A stretch of DNA of 11,886 bases from Chloroflexaceae bacterium (GTDB lineage Bacteria; Chloroflexota; Chloroflexia; Chloroflexales; Chloroflexaceae): contig JAOACN010000614.1 of assembly GCA_026417815.1 (NCBI GenBank), positions 1 to 11,886 on the forward strand, given 5' to 3'. Below, piece after piece: positions 1-6,241 of the stretch. Both the position numbers and the translations under genes were made by a program. The notes under the pieces were generated by a model. It saw only the letters and a program-made list of their open reading frames with translations, was not told the DNA's origin and made no database searches. Positions within the stretch are counted from its first letter, which is position 1. Every line of letters starts with the position of its first letter.

Positions 1-2
1 AC

Positions 3-104
3 GTCGCCGTGGCGGGCAGCGCCATCGCCGGATTCGACCCCATCCGTGAGGGCTGCCTCGAGGGCGTGGCGATTGCTACAGGCTATGCCGCTGGCGCGAC
101 GTGA
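3..104 (+). CDS. glpB: Anaerobic glycerol-3-phosphate dehydrogenase subunit B, C-terminal end (partial)
   Basis: The left edge cuts this gene; only 33 codons and a TGA stop (102-104) remain. The fragment contains AGFDPIREGC followed by GVAIATGYAAG. This matches the C-terminal flavoprotein signature of GlpB, where a G-[FY]-D-P-I-x-x-G-C segment is followed by a glycine-rich stretch near the end of the chain. GlpB is the flavin subunit that, with GlpA and the iron-sulfur subunit GlpC, passes electrons from glycerol 3-phosphate to the quinone pool in anaerobic respiration. The next gene is glpC, which strongly supports the call despite the short length. The stop overlaps a GTG (101-103) that is in frame with glpC. 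The rest of the gene and presumably glpA lie outside the window. Confidence 0.75.
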   Translation, partial: VAVAGSAIAGFDPIREGCLEGVAIATGYAAGAT

Positions 105-413
105 GACCGCTTGCCCCGGCGGGCAGGGGCGTGGGGCAACCTGGTTGCCCCACTTTCCCAACCGGCGTTGGGGCGCCTTCCACCCGCCCGGCGGGCGGGG
201 GCATCGGGCAACCGGGTTTTCCCGGCGGGCCGGGGCGTGGGGAAACGTGGTTTCCCCGCTCGCCCGATGCGCAGGGGCGTGGGGCAACCGGGTTGCCCCA
301 CTTTCCCAACCGGTGTTGGGGTGCCGGCGCTCACCCACAGGCAGGGGCGTGGGGAAACGTGGTTTCCCCGCTCGCCCGATGCGCAGGGGCATGGGGAAAC
401 CTGGTTTCCCCAT
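105..413. repeat. Palindromic repeat array between glpB and glpC
   Basis: This gap is packed with short inverted repeats. Five share a core of the form GGGG(C/A)AAC-3 nt-GTT(T/G)CCCC: 132-152, 239-257, 280-300, 351-369 and 391-413. Others are CCCAAC-4 nt-GTTGGG at 157-172 and 305-320, and CCCGCCC-GGC-GGGCGGG at 183-199. Two longer direct duplications are visible: 123-173 matches 271-321 with two mismatches, and 232-284 matches 344-396 with one. The stems are perfect while loop bases vary, as expected when a hairpin (in DNA or RNA) is maintained. The array lies between two genes that are normally adjacent, so it would be transcribed in the glp mRNA. No gene is evident in it. Confidence 0.9.
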
Positions 414-442
414 ATGTAACCAGTTCACCTGGAAAATCATAT

Positions 443-1681
443 ATGGATCACATCGAACTCTCCCTCGAACAATCCCTCGACCACTGCATCAAATGCAACA
501 TCTGCACGGCGGCCTGCCCGGTGGCCGCGGTCACCGACCGCTTCCCCGGGCCGAAGTACGTCGGTCCCCAGGCGCAGCGGTTTCGCCACGAGCGGCAGCC
601 GGTCCCCGACGCCTCGGTGGACTACTGTTCGGGGTGCCGGGTGTGCAACGAGGTGTGCCCGACGGGGGTGCGCATCGCCGAGTTGAACGCGCGGGCGCGG
701 GCGCGCATCGTGGCCGAGCGGGGCCTGCCCTTCCGCAACTGGCTGATCGCCCGCTCCGAACTGGTTGGCCGTCTGAGCTGCGGCCCCCACGCGCCCCTGG
801 TCAATGCCGGGTTGCGCTTCGGCCCCGCCCGCTGGCTGGTGGACCGCGTGCTCGGCATCCACCACGCCGCGCCCCTGCCCGCAGCCAGCGCCTACAGCTT
901 CCGCGCCTGGTTCAAGCGGCGGCGACGGCGCGGGTCTGGCTCGCAGGCGAACGAGAAGCGGCGGGTGGTCTACTTCCACGGCTGCGCGACCAACTACTAC
1001 GAGCCGCGGGTGGGCCAGGCGGCGGTAGCGGTGCTGGAGCGCAACGGCTTCGAGGTCATCCTGGCGCCGCAGAACTGCTGTGGCCTGCCGCTGATCTCCA
1101 ACGGCGACTTCGCCGCCGCGCGCAAGGCCCACGCGGCCAACGTGCGCAAGCTGCTGCCCTATGTGCGCCAGGGCATCCCCGTGGTCGGCACCAGCACCAG
1201 TTGCACCCTCACGCTGAAAGAGGAGGCCCCCGAAATCCTCGGCATGCATGATGCCGAGGTGCGCGCGGTCGCCGAGGGGACCTGCGACATCTTCGAGTTC
1301 CTGCGCAACCTGGCCGAGCGTGGCGACCTCGATACTGCCTTCAAGCCCATCGAGCGCGCGCTGCCCTACCATGCCCCGTGCCAGTACCGCGCCCACCGCC
1401 TCGGCGTGCCGTCGCTGGACGTGCTCGGCCTCGTCCCGGGCCTGACCCTCGTTCCCAGCCGCGCCAGTTGCTGCGGCATCGCCGGCACCTACGGCCTCAA
1501 GCGCGAGAAGTACCAGATCGGCATGGACGTAGGCGCGCCGCTCTTCGCCTTCGTGCGCGGCTTCGGCGCCGACCTGGCCCTGTGCGACAGCGAGACCTGC
1601 CGCTGGCAGATCACCCACGCCACCGGGGTGGCCAGCAAGCACCCGATCGAGATCCTGGCCGAGGCGTATGGAGTTGTTTGA
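443..1681 (+). CDS. glpC: Anaerobic glycerol-3-phosphate dehydrogenase subunit C
   Basis: A 412-residue iron-sulfur protein, close to the usual length of GlpC. The N terminus carries two 4Fe-4S motifs: CIKCNICTAACP (Cys 15, 18, 21, 25) and CSGCRVCNEVCP (Cys 62, 65, 68, 72). Two cysteine-rich CCG domains follow, as in HdrB/GlpC-type proteins: one with Cys 181, the Cys-Cys-Gly at 212-214 and Cys 254, the other with Cys 313, the Cys-Cys-Gly at 343-345 and Cys 381 and 386. In characterised systems this subunit takes electrons from the GlpAB flavoproteins and hands them to membrane quinone. I chose ATG 443 because family homology begins there; the frame is open back to 101 but only through the repeat array. 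The ribosome site is weak (GGAAA about 7-11 bases upstream). glpB ends 338 bases upstream, an unusually long gap for partners of one complex. Confidence 0.93.
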   Translation: MDHIELSLEQSLDHCIKCNICTAACPVAAVTDRFPGPKYVGPQAQRFRHERQPVPDASVDYCSGCRVCNEVCPTGVRIAELNARARARIVAERGLPFRNWLIARSELVGRLSCGPHAPLVNAGLRFGPARWLVDRVLGIHHAAPLPAASAYSFRAWFKRRRRRGSGSQANEKRRVVYFHGCATNYYEPRVGQAAVAVLERNGFEVILAPQNCCGLPLISNGDFAAARKAHAANVRKLLPYVRQGIPVVGTSTSCTLTLKEEAPEILGMHDAEVRAVAEGTCDIFEFLRNLAERGDLDTAFKPIERALPYHAPCQYRAHRLGVPSLDVLGLVPGLTLVPSRASCCGIAGTYGLKREKYQIGMDVGAPLFAFVRGFGADLALCDSETCRWQITHATGVASKHPIEILAEAYGVV

Positions 1682-1761
1682 GATTAAGCCCTGTTGCTAC
1701 AGTTGCACGTTGTGCTTGTCCTCACTGATGCGCTGGCGCCGACTGTCACCTTTATATCCCT

Positions 1762-1786
1762 GGCAACCAGCGTCAGCCAGGTTGCC
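1762..1786. terminator. Possible stem-loop between convergent glpC and phospholipase-like genes
   Basis: GGCAACC (1762-1768) and GGTTGCC (1780-1786) form a 7-bp inverted repeat with an 11-base loop, in the 115-base gap where two convergent genes end. There is no T-run on either side, so a classical intrinsic terminator is not shown. The stem arms match the GGCAAC/GTTGCC core of the palindromes in the upstream array, so it may simply be another member of that family. Confidence 0.35.
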
Positions 1787-1796
1787 GGTTCACCAC

Positions 1797-3359
1797 TTAG
1801 CGCCGGAAGTAGACCATTGAAGGATCCGGCCGCCCGACGAAGCAGATGTGCGTGAATCCATACTCCTGGATGGCCCGAAGCGCCAGCCGCGCCGCTTCGA
1901 CGCGGGGCCCCAGATCGAGGATGTAGTGAGTGCCGTCAGCCAGGACGAAGCGGTTGTTCATAGGTTTGATCCTGGTCGTAGCCGGGTTGAAGGGTACCGC
2001 GTCCTCGTTGGCCATCGCTCCAGCAGGCGCTCTGCCATTCACGAGATAGTAGACCATGACGGGCGTGGGTTCGCCAATCTTACACTGCTGGTTCATGCCG
2101 TAGTGCTGGATGATCGCCAGAGCGCGCCGGGCTTCGCTTTCATTGGAGAACTCGAGCAGGGTGACGCTATCGGCAAGAAGTTTCCAGACCGGGCCAACCC
2201 TGACGACACGGGCCGTGGCAGGGTTGAACTCGATCGTAGTTACCCCTGGCAGGTAAGGGCTGGCAGCAGTGTTCAAGACGAGAGCGCCCATGGCCACCGC
2301 CAGCGCGGTGAGCTGTCGGGCACTTTCAGGATTGAAGCTGTACCCGTTTCGGAAATGATGGTATATCTGGTCATAGGCGCGGTAGGCATTGAGCGCCAGC
2401 CAGGTAATGAGCTGATCAATGCGCCAGTTCCTTGCGGGAACCCTGGACCAATCGCCAACCTCCAGACGGGTCGGTGGCGTGGGGTCAGTGCGGTTCCACC
2501 GGTTAAACAGGTCGCGGACCTGGTTCATGAATGCCGTTTCTCCGAACCAGGTCGACAGCCTGCTATCGAGATCCTGCTCGTACCTTGAGTGCCAGTTGCC
2601 GTTGTAGCCTGCGGCGTGGTGTGGAATGACGGCGTCTTGAATGGCATGCATTACCGGCCCGAGGGCCACTGGATCCCGTGAGCGGACGTACTCGTAGTAC
2701 CAGTAGCGTGCCAGATTGTCGAGCGGCATGAAGACACTGTAGGGGACGCCCCTTCCTGTTCCGCCCGTAGCTGCCGCCAGCGGAAAGCGCGCCCTCAGTT
2801 CATCCTCGATGGTGGCATAGCGTCCCTTGTCAGCCGGGAAGGAGTAGCGCTCAAGCGCGGGTGAGCAGCCCCGATACCACGGCTGGCCACGAGCGTGCAC
2901 GTACTCGTCGTTGAACCACCAGTTGATACCCTCGTCAACCTTCTTGCCGCTGAGCCGGGCGAGGAGGTCGGCCCAGAAACCTTCCGCTACCTCGCTCGCA
3001 TTTTGATACTGATCGGTATGGGCCGAGCCGCGCGCATAGCTGTACCCATCGTAGTCGTCGAACAGGCCAGGACCCTTCTTGATGTCAATGTAGTGGTTGA
3101 ACGCGGTGAAGGATCGATCGTCGTAAGACGTATGGGGCTCGTCATCATCGTCCCAGAATGACGAGCTATGCGGGTCATCGCGACCGCTGTCAACAAGGCC
3201 ACCCTCGACATCAACGAACTCAACGTCACGATAATCATCGACCCGGGCAGCTTCAGCCGCGACGTCAGCGCTCCTGCTGAGGAGCGGATGGGTCGCGTCA
3301 ATGGCCCGCAGCAGGTCGAAGCTCTTCAGGGTCGTCTGGCGATGAGCATTCCCGTTCAT
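1797..3359 (-). CDS. Zinc-dependent phospholipase C-like protein with two C-terminal GRPxPSMxY repeats
   Basis: A 520-residue protein. Residues 238-261 read H-x3-D-x4-PHH-x8-H-x3-E. This matches the zinc-ligand block of zinc-dependent phospholipase C (His118, Asp122, His128, His142 and Glu146 in the Bacillus cereus enzyme). The probable substrate is a phospholipid head group or other phosphodiester, but activity is inferred only. An acidic stretch (about 41-80) precedes a conserved-looking F-N-H-Y-I-D-I-K-K-G segment (87-96). Two copies of a roughly 65-residue module follow at about 378-440 and 457-518; each starts FNPAT, has an Ala-rich helix, and ends in a G(E/R)PxPxMVY motif. I chose ATG 3359 because AAGGAGG lies 6 bases upstream; a further in-frame start at 3419 lacks this. 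No signal peptide is visible, which is odd for this usually secreted enzyme type. Confidence 0.72.
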   Translation of the reverse strand: MNGNAHRQTTLKSFDLLRAIDATHPLLSRSADVAAEAARVDDYRDVEFVDVEGGLVDSGRDDPHSSSFWDDDDEPHTSYDDRSFTAFNHYIDIKKGPGLFDDYDGYSYARGSAHTDQYQNASEVAEGFWADLLARLSGKKVDEGINWWFNDEYVHARGQPWYRGCSPALERYSFPADKGRYATIEDELRARFPLAAATGGTGRGVPYSVFMPLDNLARYWYYEYVRSRDPVALGPVMHAIQDAVIPHHAAGYNGNWHSRYEQDLDSRLSTWFGETAFMNQVRDLFNRWNRTDPTPPTRLEVGDWSRVPARNWRIDQLITWLALNAYRAYDQIYHHFRNGYSFNPESARQLTALAVAMGALVLNTAASPYLPGVTTIEFNPATARVVRVGPVWKLLADSVTLLEFSNESEARRALAIIQHYGMNQQCKIGEPTPVMVYYLVNGRAPAGAMANEDAVPFNPATTRIKPMNNRFVLADGTHYILDLGPRVEAARLALRAIQEYGFTHICFVGRPDPSMVYFRR

Positions 3360-3365
3360 CGTTGG

Positions 3366-3372
3366 CCTCCTT
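3366..3372 (-). promoter_or_regulatory. Strong ribosome binding site that sets the phospholipase-like start
   Basis: Read on the minus strand this is AAGGAGG, a near-perfect Shine-Dalgarno sequence 6 bases before ATG 3359. It decides against the longer frame starting at 3419, whose extra 20 residues are arginine- and proline-rich and look like noise. Confidence 0.8.
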
Positions 3373-3408
3373 CGCGGTGGTATGCTCCTCGTGCTCCTGC
3401 CATCCGCT

Positions 3409-3424
3409 GCACGGTGCACCGTGC
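3409..3424. promoter_or_regulatory. 16-bp perfect palindrome upstream of the phospholipase-like gene; possible operator
   Basis: GCACGGTGCACCGTGC is a perfect 16-bp dyad centred about 57 bases upstream of ATG 3359. Immediately upstream of it, on the minus strand, is TTGACC (3425-3430), a match to a -35 box in five of six positions. No convincing -10 follows at the right distance. The position suits a dimeric regulator binding at the promoter, but no regulator gene is nearby and function is inferred. Confidence 0.4.
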
Positions 3425-3505
3425 GGTCAATCGCGCGGAGCCCAATGCCCCACTGCGCTCCTTTGGCGTCGGCATCGTGCAGGGGATTTTAGCCTTTTCT
3501 TTCGC

Positions 3506-3830
3506 ACTGCAACGAGACCTCGTCTGGGCGGGGGTAGCGGGGGCCACGGGCCTCCGCAGACTCCCCCTTCCTGGCGCGGCGAAGCCGCGCCAGGAAGGGG
3601 CAGAGGGGTGCAACCCCTCCGAACCTCCTCCCAGCGGAAGCCGCGGCAAGAGACAAAGTAGAGTTAGTACTACAACGAGACTTCTCATTATAGGGGAGGC
3701 TCGGAGGGGCTGCGCCCCTCCGATAGCCCCTTCCAGTGCGGCGCGGCGAAGCCGCGCCGCACTGGAAGGGGGAGTCCTGTGGGGGCCGCGGGCCCCCGCT
3801 ACCCCCGCCCAGACGAAGTCTCGTTGTAGT
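3506..3830. repeat. Composite inverted-repeat element made of two hairpin units in opposite orientation
   Basis: The outer 40 bases (3506-3545 and 3791-3830) are inverted repeats with about two mismatches, starting ACT(G/A)CAACGAGAC. Each half carries a long hairpin: a 17-bp perfect stem with GAA loop at 3564-3600 and a 21-bp perfect stem with GAA loop at 3727-3771. Each half also has a GAGGGG/CCCCTC-type hairpin (3603-3619 and about 3704-3721). The halves are the same sequence family read in opposite directions. Reading frames through it are low-complexity and I reject them. The element sits between the phospholipase-like gene and the candidate RNA. It has the size and symmetry of a non-autonomous mobile element (MITE-like), but no transposase is present. 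Confidence 0.8.
3669..3830. mobile_element. 162-bp MITE-like unit with 16-bp terminal inverted repeats
   Basis: The inner unit is bounded by perfect 16-bp terminal inverted repeats: ACTACAACGAGACTTC at 3669-3684 and its reverse complement at 3815-3830. GTTAG occurs at 3663-3667, one base before the left end, and at 3831-3835, directly after the right end. This may be a 5-bp target duplication if the element starts at 3668. Inside are the 21-bp-stem hairpin and GGGGGCC-GCG-GGCCCCC (3781-3797). There is no coding capacity, so any movement would need an enzyme from elsewhere. Confidence 0.5.
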
Positions 3831-3900
3831 GTTAGGAAGACCAATAACAAACTAACGTTAATCTGGACACGGTCAGGCCGGTTTGAACCTGGTCAGGCAC

Positions 3901-3931
3901 AAAAAACCTCCCTGCATACTGGCCAGGGAGG
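3901..3931 (-). terminator. Intrinsic terminator on the minus strand
   Basis: On the minus strand CCTCCCTG, a 9-base loop and CAGGGAGG form an 8-bp perfect stem (3907-3914 with 3924-3931), followed directly by six T (3901-3906). This is a textbook Rho-independent terminator. The nearest minus-strand protein gene upstream ends at 4237, more than 300 bases away, which suggests the terminated transcript is something other than that gene. Confidence 0.75.
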
Positions 3932-4034
3932 CGCTACCCATAGACGAGGTAGGGCGAGCGCCTTCGCTCACGTAACCTCTTGGATCCAGCATACAGATAA
4001 TTCCGGGATTTTGAAGAATCAGATCTGTATCTGG
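3901..4034 (-). ncRNA. Candidate structured RNA of unknown class, ending in the terminator
   Basis: Read on the minus strand, several stems follow one another. First, ATACAGAT pairs with ATCTGTAT (4023-4030 with 3991-3998) and is extended by CCAG/CTGG past one bulge. Second, a 5-bp stem (3975-3979 with 3946-3950) encloses a 7-bp hairpin with one G-U pair and a four-base loop (3971-3965 with 3960-3954). Third comes the terminator. An alternative fold is possible, pairing 3957-3962 with 3930-3935 and 3948-3952 with 3934-3938; it excludes the second stem. Two competing folds before a terminator are typical of leader RNAs and riboswitches. However, the next minus-strand gene begins at 3359, so a free-standing small RNA is at least as likely. 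The block is AT-richer than its surroundings. I do not recognise the class, and no promoter is convincing. Confidence 0.4.
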
Positions 4035-4236
4035 AAGTAATTGTTTATTCACTGAAGGTCCATATGGTGGTGTCGCATCCCGTGCTTTTCCATCGGGAGG
4101 GGCGTGGAAACGGTGGTGTTCCGATGACCCTTCAACCGGCTGCGTTCGTGGCGCCAACGGGAATCAAACGTCGCGGATGACCCCTTCTGAACCCTGCGGC
4201 GCCTCGCCCACATCGTGCAGGCCCTGCGGGCCACAG
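4035..4236. other. Intergenic stretch with no recognised feature
   Basis: Short open frames exist on both strands but none has a ribosome site together with recognisable protein features. I see no hairpin or repeat of note. If the RNA at 3901-4034 is real, its promoter should lie here, on the minus strand upstream of about 4035. Confidence 0.5.
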
Positions 4237-4617
4237 CTACCACCCAAGCGCAATCAGGATCACCGCCAGCAACAGGAGCACGTTCACCGGCCCCCAGAGC
4301 AGCCGCTCCCCCCGGCTCGGCGTGGCCAGGTTGGCAATGGAACCCAGCACGAAAAAGCCCGCCACGAACCAGATGGCTACCCGGCTGAAAGGGTAAAGTA
4401 TCTCGAAGGCCAGACCCGCTCGGGCCAGGACAATCGCCGCGAACAGCAGCAGCACCAGCATCTGCGCCAGCGCGGCCAGGCGCATCCGGGGCGGCAACTG
4501 TCCTGGAAAGCGGCCCCCCAGCGTGTAGGCGCCCCAGGGCGCCCCCAGGGCCAGCGCCAGTTGGAAGAGCACGGCGACCGCTGTCAGGACCAGATACAGG
4601 GCAACGGGTAGATTCAC
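4237..4617 (-). CDS. Small four-helix membrane protein of unknown function
   Basis: A 126-residue, very hydrophobic protein with four likely transmembrane segments at about 5-26, 46-67, 75-96 and 107-125. A glycine- and proline-containing loop (G-A-Y-T-L-G-G-R-F-P-G) lies between the first two. The order of helices and a short polar loop before the last helix (T-P-S-R-G-E-R) recall small integral-membrane hypotheticals annotated only as such; I cannot assign a function. The start is GTG 4617, preceded at 6 bases by GGGAGG; the frame stays open to 4734 but that extension is cysteine- and glutamine-rich and not membrane-like. The SRPBCC gene upstream on the same strand is 352 bases away, so they are probably separately transcribed. 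Confidence 0.7.
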   Translation of the reverse strand: MNLPVALYLVLTAVAVLFQLALALGAPWGAYTLGGRFPGQLPPRMRLAALAQMLVLLLFAAIVLARAGLAFEILYPFSRVAIWFVAGFFVLGSIANLATPSRGERLLWGPVNVLLLLAVILIALGW

Positions 4618-4623
4618 GATCTC

Positions 4624-4629
4624 CCTCCC
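4624..4629 (-). promoter_or_regulatory. Ribosome binding site that supports a GTG start
   Basis: On the minus strand GGGAGG lies 6 bases before GTG 4617. It decides the start of the four-helix membrane protein in favour of a non-ATG codon placed exactly where hydrophobic sequence begins. Confidence 0.7.
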
Positions 4630-4969
4630 GACTCGAAAACCAACCTCGCTAGAGCACTGACCGGACTGCTTGATCCACTGAGGACACTGAGCCGTGTGGC
4701 TCGCTGCACCCGCGCCACCGTCATTGCAGGTCAATCTTTTCGCGAAACGCTAGAAGGTGGCGATTGGCGGGCGGATCGCCGGGCGTCCACCTGCGTGGAT
4801 GCCGCCGTCCGCGCAGGCGGAAGACCGGCTTCAGCCTGTGCATCGTAGGTGCGTTGCGATGCGGACAACACCCTCCTCGAAGGCGGCAGAGCGCTGGCGC
4901 TGCCCCTGACGGCGATGGCCGGGCCGTTCCAGTCTATCCTGGAGTGCTGTGAGGCGCAACACGTTCTTG
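4630..4969. other. Intergenic region with a degenerate hairpin repeat and CACTGA repeats
   Basis: No gene is evident. At about 4786-4835 a degenerate relative of the nested palindrome at 9041-9099 can be seen: it shares CCGCGCAGGCGG and GGCTTCAGCC in the same order when the other copy is read on the opposite strand. CACTGA occurs three times at 4655, 4676 and 4685, the last two as CACTGAG separated by 2 bases. These lie 40-70 bases upstream of the membrane-protein start and could be a regulator site, though this is weak. Confidence 0.4.
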
Positions 4970-5425
4970 TCATGCCCCCGTTTTGCCACGCAGGAGTCGT
5001 TTCCAGCGCCGCTGGCGGTGACGATACAACAGGTGGGCAAAGGCCCAGATCAATCCCGTCAGCGGCCCGGCCCGGATCTCGATTTCATCGGTGTAATGCA
5101 GTCTGCCGCTGCCGAGGGAGTGAAACCGAATCGTGTGGTTCCAGACCGGCGCGAGTGTGCCGCTTTCCCTGCTCTCGATCACGTTGGCCTTCCGGTCTAT
5201 CCTGACCAGGGTGATGCGATGTTCGCCGGCAGGCAACAACCCAAACAGGTATAGCCGCACAGCATACGTCTTGCCCACGACCCATTCGCGATCCAGGTCG
5301 CCGGCAACCAGCGGCTCGAAACGCAGGAGCGGCGCGGCAACAAAGCGCAGCGAGGCCGGGCGGCTGATCGCGTCCCAGAGTTGTTCCGGCGTGCAAGCGA
5401 ATGTGGTTGAAATCCGCGCCAGCAT
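4970..5425 (-). CDS. SRPBCC superfamily protein (START/polyketide cyclase-like fold)
   Basis: A 151-residue protein with the layout of SRPBCC helix-grip proteins. A beta strand and short helix open the chain (I-S-T-T-F-A-C-T-P-E-Q-L-W-D-A-I, 5-20). Beta strands follow, with HRITLVRID (69-77), E-S-G (87-89), W-N-H-T-I-R (95-100) and Y-T-D-E-I-E-I (111-117). A C-terminal helix ends in YRHRQRRW (134-141). These proteins bind hydrophobic ligands in a cavity; the ligand cannot be told from sequence. ATG 5425 has AGGAG about 9 bases upstream. The CPBP protease gene ends 34 bases upstream on the same strand, so the two are probably co-transcribed. There is no signal peptide; a cytoplasmic location is likely. 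Confidence 0.75.
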   Translation of the reverse strand: MLARISTTFACTPEQLWDAISRPASLRFVAAPLLRFEPLVAGDLDREWVVGKTYAVRLYLFGLLPAGEHRITLVRIDRKANVIESRESGTLAPVWNHTIRFHSLGSGRLHYTDEIEIRAGPLTGLIWAFAHLLYRHRQRRWKRLLRGKTGA

Positions 5426-5459
5426 CGGTCAGGCTCCTGGTTTGGCGTTTTCATTCACC

Positions 5460-6119
5460 TCAAGCTCTAATCAGCGCCAGCAGACTCGGCGCCAGATAGC
5501 CGCTCAGGGCCAGAGCCCCGCTGACACTGTGGGACACCGCCGTCCACCTGGCCGAGCCGGTGCGGTAAGCGATGAAGCCATAGCTCAGGCCGAGTGGAAA
5601 TGTCGCGAGCGCGAAGCCGACCGGGTTGTCCGCGCGAAAGACCACCTGCGGGGCGAGGTGCCAGAGGGCAAAGCCGATCGCCGGGTACACGATCGCCAGC
5701 CACGGGTTGCGCGGAAAACAACGCGCATAGAGGCCCCGCCAGAGCAGTTCTTCGCAGATGCCGTTGACGGTTGCCAGTGGCGCGGCGAGCAGGATCAGGG
5801 CCGGCGGGGCGCGCAGAAATCCCCCGGCGTACAAGAAAACGGCGCTTAACGTCACGACCAGCCATAGACTTGCCGCGAGCCAGTTGGCCCGACTGAAGAG
5901 CCGGGCGCGGTCGCGCAGGAGGGCGCCGAAGCCCGCTTTTCCCAACAAGGCCCGCGGGACGAGCAGGCACCAGACCAGCCAGTACAGGCCGAAGCCGAGC
6001 AGGTAGCCCGCCTCCGCGCCCAGCCACCGCGCGGCCAGCGTAAAGCATCCAGCCATGACCGGCAGGAGCGCGAGGGGTAACACCAGCAGCCAGGTCCGCG
6101 CATGGCGAGCCGGTGTCAT
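5460..6119 (-). CDS. CPBP family intramembrane glutamic endopeptidase (CAAX protease-like)
   Basis: A 219-residue protein with about seven hydrophobic segments. It carries the CPBP/ABI motifs in order: EELLWRG with paired Glu 123-124 and Arg 128, then FALWH with His 154, then VSHSVSG with His 197. In Rce1-type enzymes these Glu and His residues form the active site inside the membrane. Some bacterial members protect against self-made bacteriocins or process membrane substrates; the substrate here is unknown. I chose ATG 6119, with GGGAG about 9 bases upstream, because the family sequence begins there. The same frame is open to 6431, but that part is an arginine- and proline-rich shadow. SRPBCC follows after 34 bases; the nitroreductase-like gene ends 122 bases upstream on the same strand. 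Confidence 0.88.
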   Translation of the reverse strand: MTPARHARTWLLVLPLALLPVMAGCFTLAARWLGAEAGYLLGFGLYWLVWCLLVPRALLGKAGFGALLRDRARLFSRANWLAASLWLVVTLSAVFLYAGGFLRAPPALILLAAPLATVNGICEELLWRGLYARCFPRNPWLAIVYPAIGFALWHLAPQVVFRADNPVGFALATFPLGLSYGFIAYRTGSARWTAVSHSVSGALALSGYLAPSLLALIRA

Positions 6120-6241
6120 AGATGTGCTCCCTTCATCGCTCGAACCTGGCGAGCGCCCGGCACGCGCCCGGTGGCCGCCGAAGGCACGAGGGCAGCCTGG
6201 TGCAATTATTGATTGCCGATGGCGGATTGGCGCTCGGCTTC

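Noticed and set aside
105..413. CRISPR array
   Set aside because: The units are palindromes of unequal spacing with no constant-length unique spacers, and no cas gene is present.
46..1251. Long plus-strand open frame across the array and glpC
   Set aside because: It is a different frame from glpC, arginine- and proline-rich, and has no family features; a GC-rich shadow.
437..1642. 401-codon minus-strand frame opposite glpC
   Set aside because: glpC has unmistakable iron-sulfur motifs; the antisense frame is low-complexity and unsupported.
1848..2588. 246-codon plus-strand frame opposite the phospholipase-like gene
   Set aside because: The minus frame carries the metal-binding block, repeats and a strong ribosome site; this one has none.
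3168..4040. Long plus-strand frame through the composite repeat (and minus frame 3356-3850)
   Set aside because: Both consist mainly of translated hairpin repeats and have no ribosome site.
3873..4157. 94-codon minus-strand frame over the candidate RNA
   Set aside because: It runs straight through the terminator hairpin, has no ribosome site or family features, and is better explained as non-coding.
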